Positions 35,813 through 44,251 are shown, counted from the first letter of the stretch. The stretch is 64,000 nt of DNA from JAWKXU01 sp964468045 (GCA_964468045.1 CAYXTO010000007.1:1-64000), one strand, 5' to 3'. The notes: generated from the letters alone by a model not told the origin. Numbers and translations: made by a program.

Positions 35813-38020
35813 ATGAACGTGATAGCCTCGAACGAATTCGACATCATCGATGTCGAAGTGCATCAGAAATCGATCCGGAACATCGCCAGCGAAATGGCGG
35901 TGACGCTGATGCGCACGTCCGGCTCCCCCGTGGTGACGGACGCCAAGGATTTCAGCACCTCGATCCTGGACGACAAGGTGGAGCAGCTGACCTTCGCCGG
36001 GCACGTCACCTTCCACGTTTCCACCTCGGTGGCGGGCGTGGAGGCGGTGCTGCGCAACAACCGGCTGGAGGACATCCGCCCCGGCGACGGCTTCATCTGC
36101 AACGATCCGCACAGCTCCGGCGCGATCCACCAGGGCGATGTCGGCATCGTCATGCCCTTCTTCGCGAATGGCGGGATCGTCGGCTGGGGCTACGTCAATG
36201 CGCATCTGCTGGACGTCGGCGGGTCGGCGGTGTCCGGCTTCGCCGCGGGCGCCTTCGACAATTATTCCGAGGCCCTGGCCTTCCCGGCGGTGCGGGTGAT
36301 CCGCGACGGCCGGATCGACGAGCAGTGGCAGCGCTTCATCGGCAATAATGTCCGCATGGCGGGTACCGTCATCAATGACATCCGCAGCATGATCGCCGCC
36401 AACAACGTGGGAAGCCGGCGGATCGAAGCGCTGGTCAACGAGATGGGCATGGAGCGCTTCCGCAGCCTCAACGAGGAAGGCAAGAACCTCTCCGAGCTCG
36501 CGATGCGTGACATGATCGCGAAGCTTCCGGACGGGACCTATGAAAGCGTCGACTGGGTCGAATATGACGGCCGGGGCTTCGAAGGGCTCTACGAACTGCG
36601 CGTGCGCCTGATCGTGCAGGGCGACGAGATGACCCTGCAATATCGCGGCGGCCCGCAGGTCAACTGCTTCATCAACGGCGCGTGGCCGGCGGTGGTCGGC
36701 CAGTCCTGGACCACGCTGCTGGCCCAGCTCGCCTACGACATTCCGGTCAATGCCGGGATCTGGCGGCCGGTGCGGTTCGATCTCGGGCCGGCCGGCACCA
36801 TCGTCAATTCGGTCGTCCCCGCGCCGGTCACGATGGCGCATATCCAGACGGGGATGCGGATCAACAAGCTGCTGGCCGATGTCATCTCCCAGGCCTGCGC
36901 GCTCAGCAGCGATCCCGGGATGGCCTCGCGCGTGGCCAGCCAGTCGGCGCAGGACCAGACCTATTTCACCGCCTTCGGCATCGATCGCCGCAACGGGCAG
37001 CCCACCGTGGCTTTCCCGATGTCCGTGGGCATGTCGACCGGAGGCCCGGCGCAGACCAACAGCGACGGCATGGAAGTCTATGCGGCGCAATGCATGTCGG
37101 GCTGCGACATGCCGGACGTCGAGCTGGAGGAGACCAGCCAGCCGGGGATGATCCTGTGGCGGCGCATCGCGCGCGATACCGGCGGGCCGGGCGTGAGCCG
37201 GGGCGGGCTGGGGGTCGATACGGCGATGGCCATCACCCACTGCGAGCAGATGAACGGCGGTGCCTACACCAACACCGCGCTGATCCCGCCGCGTGGCGCG
37301 GTCGGCGGCTTTCCGGGCGCGGCCGGCGCGTGGAAGATGTGGCGCAACACCAACCTGCTGCGGCTGATGGACGAGCACGTCTTCCCGGACGCCGGCAACA
37401 TCGAAGGGGACCAGCCGCGCACGACCGCCACGGTCACCGAGTTCCAGATCAACCGGGGCGACATCTACGACGTCATCCATGGCGGCGGCGGCGGCCTCGG
37501 CGATCCGCTGCGGCGCGACCCGTCCCTGGTCGCACGCGATGTCGCGAACGATTTCGTGTCCCCGGATGTCGCCCAGGACATCTATGGTGTCGTTCTGGAC
37601 CCGCTCGGTGCCGTTGACTGCGAGGCCACCAAGGTCCGCCGCGCGGAGATCCGCGCCGCCCGGATCGGCCAGCAGCCTTCGCGCGAAATTGCTGAAAACG
37701 CTCCGCTTTTCTCCCCGCTCGCGATCGACGGCGGGGATTGGCACTGCACCCAATGCGGCGAAGCGCTTGGCTCCGCCACGCAGAACTGGCGCGACCATGC
37801 GATCGTGGCGGAAACCGAGATTTCCGAACGATTCCAGGAACTCCGCTCCCAGGTGAGGCCGCGCCAGGATGGCGATCCGGTGGTGATGCGCGAGCATTAC
37901 TGCCCCGGCTGCGCGTCCTCCCTGTCGGTCGATATCGCGCTCGCCGGCAGCGGGCCTGCGCCGCAGAGCCGCCCGGGGATGATCGACCCGTTCCCGGAGA
38001 GCCTGATTCTGAACAGCTGA
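35813..38020 (+). CDS. HyuB-like subunit fused to a C-terminal zinc ribbon, copy 2
   Basis: A 735-residue protein. Residues 1 to about 590 form the HyuB domain (DIIDVEVHQKSIRNIASEM, GDGFICNDPHSSGAIHQGD, MQYRGGPQVNCF-like core, GGGGGLGDPLRRDP). A C-terminal extension of about 130 residues contains two CxxC pairs, C645/C648 and C697/C700, in HCTQCG and YCPGCA contexts, as expected of a zinc ribbon. Acetone and acetophenone carboxylases have a separate small metal-binding subunit, so this may be a fusion of HyuB with such a subunit (inference). Strong GAGGAGGAAG precedes the ATG. Copy 1 of HyuB in this window lacks the ribbon. Confidence 0.85.
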   Translation: MNVIASNEFDIIDVEVHQKSIRNIASEMAVTLMRTSGSPVVTDAKDFSTSILDDKVEQLTFAGHVTFHVSTSVAGVEAVLRNNRLEDIRPGDGFICNDPHSSGAIHQGDVGIVMPFFANGGIVGWGYVNAHLLDVGGSAVSGFAAGAFDNYSEALAFPAVRVIRDGRIDEQWQRFIGNNVRMAGTVINDIRSMIAANNVGSRRIEALVNEMGMERFRSLNEEGKNLSELAMRDMIAKLPDGTYESVDWVEYDGRGFEGLYELRVRLIVQGDEMTLQYRGGPQVNCFINGAWPAVVGQSWTTLLAQLAYDIPVNAGIWRPVRFDLGPAGTIVNSVVPAPVTMAHIQTGMRINKLLADVISQACALSSDPGMASRVASQSAQDQTYFTAFGIDRRNGQPTVAFPMSVGMSTGGPAQTNSDGMEVYAAQCMSGCDMPDVELEETSQPGMILWRRIARDTGGPGVSRGGLGVDTAMAITHCEQMNGGAYTNTALIPPRGAVGGFPGAAGAWKMWRNTNLLRLMDEHVFPDAGNIEGDQPRTTATVTEFQINRGDIYDVIHGGGGGLGDPLRRDPSLVARDVANDFVSPDVAQDIYGVVLDPLGAVDCEATKVRRAEIRAARIGQQPSREIAENAPLFSPLAIDGGDWHCTQCGEALGSATQNWRDHAIVAETEISERFQELRSQVRPRQDGDPVVMREHYCPGCASSLSVDIALAGSGPAPQSRPGMIDPFPESLILNS

Positions 38021-38027
38021 TAGGGAA

Positions 38028-38061
38028 ATATCGTTTTAAAACAAAATATTGCTCAATCTAC
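38028..38061. promoter_or_regulatory. Palindrome and TTGCTC motif upstream of the TonB receptor
   Basis: GTTTTAAAAC at 38033-38042 is a perfect 10-base palindrome. It is followed by AAAATATTGCTCAATCT, which matches AAGATGTTGCTCGGTCT at 32467 in most positions. It lies in the 73-base gap before the receptor start, so it is probably promoter or operator DNA for the receptor, perhaps shared with the operon at 32588. Confidence 0.35.
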
Positions 38062-38093
38062 TACCTTTAGGGATCACAAGGAGGGTGAAAGAA

Positions 38094-40421
38094 ATGAAAC
38101 GGCGTGCATCGATAGCCATGGCTCTATGCGGAAGCTCCCTGATCTGCCTCGCGGCTGCGCCCGCGATGGCCCAGGATGAAAGCACCGGCATCCAGGAAAT
38201 CATCGTGACGGCCCAGAAGCGTCAGGAATCGCTCAACAAGGTGGGCCTGACCGTGAATGTCCTGTCAGGCGACGCGCTGAAGGAACGGCAGATCGCGAGC
38301 ATCCAGGATCTGACGGCGGCGATCCCCTCGATGTCCTATGCCGATACGCCCACCTCCGCGCCGATCATCTCGTTGCGCGGGATCGGCTTCTACGACACCA
38401 CGCTTTCCGCCACGCCCGCCGTCAGCCTGTATATGAACCAGGTGCCGCTGGCCTATCCGATCATGGCCGGGCACGGCATTTTCGATCTCGAGCGAGTCGA
38501 GGTGCTGAAGGGCCCGCAGGGCATTCTGTTCGGGCAGAATTCGACCGGCGGCGCCATCAACTACGTCCCCGCGGGCCCCACCGACACGCTTGCCGCCGGA
38601 GCGCGGGTCACCGTGGGCAACTACAATCTGGTGTCGGAAGAAGCCTATCTTTCCGGCCCGCTGTCGGACACGCTGGGTTTCCGCCTTGCGCAGCGGATCG
38701 AACACGCATCGGGCTGGCAGAAAAGCATGTCGCGCCCCGACGGGCCGGACAGCCGCAACGGGAAGAAACGGGTGTATGAAGGCCGCTTCCTGCTGGACTT
38801 CGAGCCGAGCGACACGGCGAAGTTCCAGCTCAACCTGAACGGCTGGCTCGACAAGGGCGAATCGCAGGCCGCCCAGCTGATCGGCTTCAATGTCCAGATC
38901 CCCGGTTTCGGCGATCCCGATGTGCTGGCATCGCCCCTTGCCCCCCGCAAGAACCAAGCCGCCGACTGGGTTCCGGGCCTGCCCAAGCGCGACAACAGCT
39001 TCTGGCAAATCTCCCTGCGCGGAGACATCGAGCTGTTCAGCGACGTGACGCTCACTTCGGTGACGGCCTATTCGCGGCTGAAGCAGAACGAACGGACCGA
39101 CTGGGATGGCACGGCCTTTGCCGAACAGCTGTACAACCCCGAACAAGGCAGCATCAAAAGCTTTTTCCAGGAACTTCGGCTGAGCAACGGGGCCGGCAAC
39201 CGGCTGCGCTGGATGGTCGGCGGCAACTATTCGGATGACAAGATCGCCCAGTCGAGCTTCTACCGCTGGAACGTCGCCTCCACCGCCAACTGGCTGGCGC
39301 TGACGGGCCAGAACATTTTTGCGGTGGACCAGACCACGAAGTCACGCGCGGTATTCGCCAACGCGGAATTCGACGTCATCCCGCAGCTGACGGTGAAGGG
39401 CGGCATCCGTTACACCAACGCCACGCTGACCACGTCGAACTGCGGCTGGGACGTGACCCCGCCCTACAGGATCGGAGAAATCTACTATGGCCCGGGCAAT
39501 TACACACCGGGCGCCTGCTTCCCCTACAACGACCTCGGCATTGCCATGAACGGCGTGGCGCCAGGCACGCCTGGCCGCTTCATCGACAGCGAGAAGGAAG
39601 ACAATGTCTCGTGGAAGCTGGGGCTGGACTGGAAGCCCACCGATGGAACGCTGGTCTATGTGAATGTGGCCAAGGGCTACAAGAGCGGCGGCTTCCCGTC
39701 GATCGGTGCCTCGGTGTGGAGCCAGTTCCTCAAGCTCAAGCAGGAATCGGTGCTCGACTATGAAATCGGCACCAAGCTGTCGCTGCTCGACCGGCGCCTG
39801 CAGATCAATGCCGCGGCGTTCTACTACGATTATCGCAACAAGCAGCTGCGCGCCCGCAACATCGATCCGCTGTGGGGCAATCTGGACGTGGTGCAGAACA
39901 TCCCCAAATCCACGGTCAAGGGAGGCGAACTGGAAATCACGGCGGTTCCGGTCGACGGGCTGACGCTGATGGCGGCCGGCTCCTATACCAAGGGGGAAAT
40001 CGACCGGTTCACCGGCATCAACGCCGGTGGCATCCAGGCCGATTTCGCGGGCACGCCGATGCCCTATTCTCCGAAGTGGAACCTCACCTTCGACGGGCAA
40101 TACAAGTTCCCGGTTGGCGAAACGCTGGATGGCTTCCTGGGTGGTACGGTGACCTACCGTTCCAAGACGATTTCGGTGGTCGGCGGAGGCGAGAATCCAC
40201 CCGCTGCCGTGCCCAACACCTTCCCGCTGTTCGGCATCGATTCCTATACCCTGGTCAATGCCCGGGCCGGGGTGGAAGGCGAGCACTGGCGCTTCGAGGT
40301 CTGGGGCAAGAACATCTTCAACAAATACTACTGGAACACCGCTTATCCGGCGTTCGACACGATCGTGCGCTATACCGGGATGCCGGCGACTTACGGGGTG
40401 ACGCTCAGCCTGACCCTGTAA
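38094..40421 (+). CDS. TonB-dependent outer-membrane receptor
   Basis: A 775-residue receptor. It has a signal peptide (MKRRASIAMALCG...AMA), a TonB-box/plug start IQEIIVTAQKRQESLNKV, plug motifs LRGIGFYD and LKGPQGILFGQNSTGGAINYV, and a 22-strand barrel ending TYGVTLSLTL with a hydrophobic terminal residue. ATG 38094 has AAGGAGGG at 8-9 bases. It immediately follows the LLM/HyuAB operon and shares an upstream motif with it, so it likely imports that operon's substrate. The 13-bp hairpin after it is a probable terminator. Confidence 0.9.
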   Translation: MKRRASIAMALCGSSLICLAAAPAMAQDESTGIQEIIVTAQKRQESLNKVGLTVNVLSGDALKERQIASIQDLTAAIPSMSYADTPTSAPIISLRGIGFYDTTLSATPAVSLYMNQVPLAYPIMAGHGIFDLERVEVLKGPQGILFGQNSTGGAINYVPAGPTDTLAAGARVTVGNYNLVSEEAYLSGPLSDTLGFRLAQRIEHASGWQKSMSRPDGPDSRNGKKRVYEGRFLLDFEPSDTAKFQLNLNGWLDKGESQAAQLIGFNVQIPGFGDPDVLASPLAPRKNQAADWVPGLPKRDNSFWQISLRGDIELFSDVTLTSVTAYSRLKQNERTDWDGTAFAEQLYNPEQGSIKSFFQELRLSNGAGNRLRWMVGGNYSDDKIAQSSFYRWNVASTANWLALTGQNIFAVDQTTKSRAVFANAEFDVIPQLTVKGGIRYTNATLTTSNCGWDVTPPYRIGEIYYGPGNYTPGACFPYNDLGIAMNGVAPGTPGRFIDSEKEDNVSWKLGLDWKPTDGTLVYVNVAKGYKSGGFPSIGASVWSQFLKLKQESVLDYEIGTKLSLLDRRLQINAAAFYYDYRNKQLRARNIDPLWGNLDVVQNIPKSTVKGGELEITAVPVDGLTLMAAGSYTKGEIDRFTGINAGGIQADFAGTPMPYSPKWNLTFDGQYKFPVGETLDGFLGGTVTYRSKTISVVGGGENPPAAVPNTFPLFGIDSYTLVNARAGVEGEHWRFEVWGKNIFNKYYWNTAYPAFDTIVRYTGMPATYGVTLSLTL

Positions 40422-40437
40422 GGGGGATCGGGCGGCA

Positions 40438-40468
40438 CGATGGGGGCAGGGCGCACCTGCCCCCATCG
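40438..40468 (+). terminator. Strong hairpin after the TonB receptor
   Basis: CGATGGGGGCAGG and CCTGCCCCCATCG form a perfect 13-bp stem with a 5-base GCGCA loop, 16 bases after the receptor stop. No T-run follows, so it may act with Rho or as an RNA 3'-end stabiliser between convergent genes. Confidence 0.6.
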
Positions 40469-40500
40469 GTCACGTCATCGAGTGGAACACGCCTTCGTTC

Positions 40501-41448
40501 TCACCGCACTTCAATCGTGAGATGCTCTATTTCATGCACCGGCTTGAGGCGCTGCCTGATAGTCTCATGATCCGCACCGATTGCGCTCACAATCGCCGCA
40601 TGAGCACCCGGGCCTATACGCCATACATGCAAGTCCGTGATCCTTGCATCGCCGGGCCCTTCGATCTGTTGCTTGATCTCGTCTTCCAGTGCGGGATCGG
40701 TGGCATCGAGCAGCACGGCGGACGTGTCGCGCATGAGTGCGAATGCCCAGCTTGCAATGACAATCGCGCCGACAATTCCCATGACCGGATCAAGCCATAT
40801 CCAGCCCAGATAACGGCCGCCCAGCAAGGCGGCGATCGCCAGAACGGACGTCAGCGTGTCGGCCAGCACATGCATGTAAGCGGAGCGCAGATTGTTGTCG
40901 TGTTCGTGAGGATGTCCATGATCGGAGGGGTGATCGTGACTGTGGCTGTGGCTGTGGCTGTGGCTGTGGCTGTGGCCGTGATCGTGCCCATGGCCGCCCA
41001 GAAGAAAGACGCTGACGATGTTCACCAGCAGGCCAATGATGGCGATGGCCGTCGCTTCCGTGAACGCCACGGGACGCGGATCGAAAAGCCGGGCAATGGA
41101 TTCCATCGCAATGCCGATTGCGACCAGACCCAGCACCAGAGCCGAGGCAAATCCGGCGAGATCGCCAATCTTGCCGGTGCCAAAGCTGTAGCGGCGCCCA
41201 TGGGCGTGACGCTTTGCGTAGGCATAGGCTGCGGCGGCGATCCCCAGGGCGCCGGCATGGGTCGCCATGTGGAAACCATCGGCCAGAAGAGCCATGGAAT
41301 TGAAGGCTATGCCGGCAACGATCTCACCGGCCATCATGGAAGCCGTCAGCAGCACGACCCACAAGGTGCGACGCGCATTCCGGTCATGCCGAGCGCCCAG
41401 GAACACATGATCGTGGGTAAGGGCCTGAATCTCACTATCGAGCGACAT
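40501..41448 (-). CDS. dmeF: Cation diffusion facilitator, Ni/Co exporter-like
   Basis: A 315-residue CDF-family efflux protein of the inner membrane, antiporting divalent metal for protons. Six membrane helices are predictable, with the HMATH and HVLAD metal-binding pairs in helices II and V (DGFHMATH, MHVLADTLTS). A cytoplasmic His-rich loop lies between helices IV and V, with six consecutive His-Ser dipeptides coded by a hexanucleotide repeat. A C-terminal cytoplasmic domain has the HVWRIGPG metal-dimer motif. The DmeF subfamily call rests on the N-terminal THDHVF segment and linkage to an RcnR-type repressor 8 bases upstream. Co2+/Ni2+ are the likely substrates; Zn2+ is possible. Confidence 0.82.
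   Translation of the reverse strand: MSLDSEIQALTHDHVFLGARHDRNARRTLWVVLLTASMMAGEIVAGIAFNSMALLADGFHMATHAGALGIAAAAYAYAKRHAHGRRYSFGTGKIGDLAGFASALVLGLVAIGIAMESIARLFDPRPVAFTEATAIAIIGLLVNIVSVFLLGGHGHDHGHSHSHSHSHSHSHDHPSDHGHPHEHDNNLRSAYMHVLADTLTSVLAIAALLGGRYLGWIWLDPVMGIVGAIVIASWAFALMRDTSAVLLDATDPALEDEIKQQIEGPGDARITDLHVWRIGPGAHAAIVSAIGADHETIRQRLKPVHEIEHLTIEVR
40941..40976 (+). repeat. Hexanucleotide tandem repeat (TGTGGC)6 in dmeF-like gene
   Basis: Six exact copies of TGTGGC lie inside the exporter gene and encode alternating His-Ser in its cytoplasmic loop. Copy-number change would add or remove whole His-Ser units without a frameshift. Confidence 0.9.
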
Positions 41449-41456
41449 TGCCGCCT

Positions 41457-41732
41457 CTACTTCGCATAGCGGCGGATGGCCGCGAGCAGTTCTTCCGCGC
41501 CTTGGGCGCGCTCCTCACTTGTGAGGCGAGGCTCCAGCACATGCTCGCGCATGTGATCTTCGACCAGTTCATCCATCAAGCCCAGCACCGCGCCGCGCAC
41601 TCCGGCCACCTGATGCAGTATTGCTGCGCAGCCTGCGTCTTCTGTGATCGCGCGCTCTATCGCGGTGATCTGGCCGGCGATGCGCCGAACCCGCGCGAGA
41701 AGCTGTTCCTTGTTCGATTTTGTATGTGCCAT
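41457..41732 (-). CDS. dmeR: CsoR/RcnR-family metal-sensing repressor
   Basis: A 91-residue all-helical repressor of the CsoR/RcnR family. His3, Cys35, His60 and His64 are all present, exactly the RcnR Ni/Co ligand set; formaldehyde sensor FrmR has Glu at 64, so a metal sensor is favoured. It is the first gene of the operon with the CDF exporter. Its operator-like palindrome (arms flanking a C6/G6 tract) begins within its own start codon, so repression is probably autoregulatory. Release by Ni or Co would induce export. Confidence 0.85.
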   Translation of the reverse strand: MAHTKSNKEQLLARVRRIAGQITAIERAITEDAGCAAILHQVAGVRGAVLGLMDELVEDHMREHVLEPRLTSEERAQGAEELLAAIRRYAK

Positions 41733-41752
41733 AGGATACCCCCCTATCCTAT
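41731..41752 (-). promoter_or_regulatory. RcnR/DmeR-type operator overlapping the start and RBS
   Basis: ATAGGATA and TATCCTAT are perfect 8-base arms flanking CCCCCC. On the coding strand the G6 tract is also the only Shine-Dalgarno-like sequence, about 8 bases before ATG. A G/C tract between AT-rich inverted arms is the known architecture of RcnR-family sites. Confidence 0.75.
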
Positions 41753-41824
41753 AGTGCCGAGCCTTGCAACGAGTCTGGATGCGGACATTCCGTTTGCGGC
41801 CCTTTGCGGACGATCAGGAGATTA

Positions 41825-42481
41825 TCAGGTCGGCTTGATTGTCGGTGGCGCGGTCATGCTCTGGGCGACCTCTCGCAATTCGCCACGGGCCTGCCGGACA
41901 ATCTGCCATCCGCCGCTCACGCCCAGCCCGGCGAGTATCGCCGCCACGGCGATGTCGGGCCAGCCGGTCCCCGTTCCGAAGACCCCGACCGCGGCGGCGA
42001 CGACGGCGATATTGCCGATCGCGTCGTTGCGGGAGCAGATCCAGACCGAGCGGCGATTGGCGTCGCCTTCGCGGTGCCGCCAGAGCATGACGGCGCAAGC
42101 CAGGTTGGCGATCAGCGCCATGATCCCGATCACGCCCATCGTTTCGGCCTGGGGCAGGGTTCCCGCCAGCGCCATCCATACCGTGCTTCCCAGCACCCAC
42201 AGGCCAAGGACCAGCAGCGACGCGCCCTTGAGGAGCGCCGCCCGCGCCCGCCATCGCAAGGCCAGGCCGGCAACGCCAAGGCTGATTGCATAATTGGCGC
42301 TGTCGCCCAGGAAATCGAGCGCGTCGGCTTTCAGCGCCGCGGATTGCGCAGCGACGCCCGCGATGATCTCCACCGCGAACATGCAGGCGTTGATGAGGAG
42401 AGCGATCCACAGCACGCGTCTCCACGATGTGTCGGAAGTCGAAGGAGGCGCTTCGCCTCCCCCGCAGCATCCACCAGCCAT
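41825..42481 (-). CDS. Heavy-metal cation transporter (short CDF-like)
   Basis: A 218-residue membrane protein, shorter than typical CDF exporters because it lacks the C-terminal cytoplasmic domain. It starts with MAGGCCGGG, a likely soft-metal-binding Cys pair, and has about six hydrophobic helices with ADALDFLGDSANYA and SRNDAIGN, the two CDF-like acidic metal sites (D..D in helices II and V). It is divergent from a MerR-family regulator and is preceded by a MerR-type promoter with a long spacer. It therefore likely exports Cd, Zn or Pb on induction. Confidence 0.75.
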   Translation of the reverse strand: MAGGCCGGGEAPPSTSDTSWRRVLWIALLINACMFAVEIIAGVAAQSAALKADALDFLGDSANYAISLGVAGLALRWRARAALLKGASLLVLGLWVLGSTVWMALAGTLPQAETMGVIGIMALIANLACAVMLWRHREGDANRRSVWICSRNDAIGNIAVVAAAVGVFGTGTGWPDIAVAAILAGLGVSGGWQIVRQARGELREVAQSMTAPPTIKPT

Positions 42482-42518
42482 TCGTTACCTCGAATCTTGC
42501 AATCCGATGCCTATATGC

Positions 42519-42539
42519 ACCCTGTAGCAACTACAGGGT
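42519..42539. promoter_or_regulatory. MerR-type operator/promoter
   Basis: ACCCTGTAG and CTACAGGGT are perfect 9-base arms separated by CAA. On the minus strand TTGACC lies at the edge of the repeat, and CATATA/ATATAG follows after 19-20 bases, the over-long spacer that MerR-family activators correct by untwisting. It lies between the divergent transporter and the regulator gene. Confidence 0.85.
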
Positions 42540-42546
42540 CAAGCCC

Positions 42547-42987
42547 ATGGCATTCACGATCGGCGAACTCGGCAAGGCGACCGGGACCAAGGTCGAAACC
42601 GTGCGTTATTACGAGCGGATCGGCCTGATGCCGAAGCCGCCGCGCACCGAGGGGAACTACCGCAGCTATGGCTGGCCGGAACTGGAGCGCCTCTCCTTCA
42701 TCCGGCGCGCGCGGGGCCTCGGCTTCTCGCTCGATCAGGTGCGCGCCCTGCTGGACCTGTCCGATGATCGCGACCGCGATTGCGCGGCGGTGGACCTTAT
42801 GGCGCGGCAGCATCTGAACGAGGTCGAGCAGAAGATCGCGGACCTGACCGCGCTGCAACGCGAACTGGCCGCGCTGCTGCAATCCTGCAGCGGAGGCGCG
42901 GTGGCGGAGTGCAGGATCATCGAGGCCCTGGGACCGGCGCCGGGACCCGCGCCCATATCGCCTGCGGTGACCAGACAGGCGACATGA
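42547..42987 (+). CDS. MerR-family heavy-metal-responsive regulator
   Basis: A 146-residue MerR-family protein. Residues 1-40 form the winged helix (FTIGELGKATGTKVETVRYYERIGLMPKPPRTEGNYRSY), followed by a long dimerisation helix and a short metal-binding loop. Cys79, Cys114 and Cys122 match the three-cysteine pattern of MerR/CadR/PbrR sensors for thiophilic divalent ions. The start is ATG 42547, seven bases after the operator arm. It probably activates the divergent transporter and represses itself. Which of Cd, Pb, Zn or Hg is sensed cannot be read with certainty. Confidence 0.85.
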   Translation: MAFTIGELGKATGTKVETVRYYERIGLMPKPPRTEGNYRSYGWPELERLSFIRRARGLGFSLDQVRALLDLSDDRDRDCAAVDLMARQHLNEVEQKIADLTALQRELAALLQSCSGGAVAECRIIEALGPAPGPAPISPAVTRQAT

Positions 42988-43009
42988 GCGCAGGACCTAT
43001 CCGCATTCC

Positions 43010-44002
43010 CTATTGCTTGGTCACTTCGGCGATGATGCCATGACCGCGTTGAATGGCCTTGGCGGTGCTGAGCTTGCCGGCCTGGATATCGTCGGCCAAC
43101 TCCATCAGGCGCACGGCGCCGGCCGATCCGGTTTCCGCCACTTCCATGACGGACACGCCATTGCCCCTGGCGATGACGTCATCCCAATCCTTCCGGATCG
43201 CGGCCCAGTAGTCCTTCGTTGCGGCCCAATAGGCGTCGGCCGCGGCGATCTCGAAATCCGTGGCGCTTTCATAGGTGTTGAGAACGGATTCCTGCACGAA
43301 AGGAACGATCTTGCCGTCGCTCCTGCCCGGCTCTGGCCCCATCTTGATGTTGTCCTGCCAATGGATCCAGCCGGTCGGGGTCGGCGAATGGCGGTTGATC
43401 GCGAGATAGCGGTCATAGGGCGGATTGCGGACGGCATCGCGGCGCGCGAGCGGGCGCCAGGTCCAGCTGCTGCGCCAGCGCTTCACCCCGCCTTCCTCGG
43501 TCCATTGCCCCCAGCCACCATAGCGCGGGCTGTCGTCGGTCTGCCAGACCGTTTGCGACCAGCGGCCGGCGCGCAGCGCGGCCGGGACGGCTTCGATGGT
43601 CCAGCGCCCGTCGCCCGCATAGACCAGCAGGTTTTCCGGTGCATAGGTCCAGTCCTGCCGCCAGTGCTTGATGACATGGACCGTCCCGGTATCGTCCTTC
43701 ACCACCAGCAGGTGCTGCAGGACGATGCGCCGCCCGCTGTCCTCGATCACGCGGACGCTCTCATGGCCCCCGGAGACCTTCCCCGGGATCGGCGTATAAT
43801 CGGCGCGCCAGGGCGTGGTCTCCTGCATGTCGAAGGTGACCTTGTAATTTCCCGCCATCGCCAGGATCGAGGCGCGATCGGCTTCGAACGCATTCGCTTC
43901 CGCCGCCGGCGCGCGGGAAGCGATCGGGCCATCCGCAAGAGCGGGAGCGGCGGGAAGCAGCACTGCGGCGAACAAGGCGGCCTTGAGAAGCTTCGATTTC
44001 AT
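43010..44002 (-). CDS. DUF6607 family secreted protein
   Basis: A 330-residue protein with a clear Sec signal peptide (MKSKLLKAALFAAVLLPAAPALA). The mature part is rich in Trp and Tyr, with HVIKHWRQDWTYAPENLLVY, SQTVWQTDDSPRYGGWGQW and SSWTWRPLARRD, the hallmark blocks of DUF6607, a periplasmic family of unknown function often found with TonB systems. A Fur-like palindrome lies just upstream at 44021-44037, suggesting iron-regulated expression. No enzymatic motif is visible. Confidence 0.75.
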   Translation of the reverse strand: MKSKLLKAALFAAVLLPAAPALADGPIASRAPAAEANAFEADRASILAMAGNYKVTFDMQETTPWRADYTPIPGKVSGGHESVRVIEDSGRRIVLQHLLVVKDDTGTVHVIKHWRQDWTYAPENLLVYAGDGRWTIEAVPAALRAGRWSQTVWQTDDSPRYGGWGQWTEEGGVKRWRSSWTWRPLARRDAVRNPPYDRYLAINRHSPTPTGWIHWQDNIKMGPEPGRSDGKIVPFVQESVLNTYESATDFEIAAADAYWAATKDYWAAIRKDWDDVIARGNGVSVMEVAETGSAGAVRLMELADDIQAGKLSTAKAIQRGHGIIAEVTKQ

Positions 44003-44020
44003 ACGAATACATCTTCGTTC

Positions 44021-44037
44021 TTGATAACGATTTGCAA
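44021..44037 (-). promoter_or_regulatory. Fur-box-like palindrome upstream of DUF6607 gene
   Basis: TTGCAAATCGTTATCAA has the dyad TTGnnAA / TTnnCAA, close to alphaproteobacterial Fur-type sites. It lies 19 bases before the DUF6607 start codon. Assignment is by resemblance only. Confidence 0.4.
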
Positions 44038-44251
44038 GAACTATTATGTGCGAGCGTGCATTTCGTCAATCGACCAAGGCATGGCAGCCCAAGCGTTTCG
44101 GGCTCGCACCGGCTGAAAATCTGCGTGCAGGGATGTGCGGGCGGCGCCCGCGATCGGGCAGGAGGCCGCTGACCCTTGGAACGAGTTTCTGCCTCATCAA
44201 TTTCAATCAGGTGGCGCTTGAATCCGCCACGGCTGAATAAGGTTAGTTCCG

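Noticed and set aside
40941..40976. Possible CRISPR or non-coding microsatellite
   Set aside because: The repeat is only six bases, without spacers, and lies in frame inside the CDF exporter.
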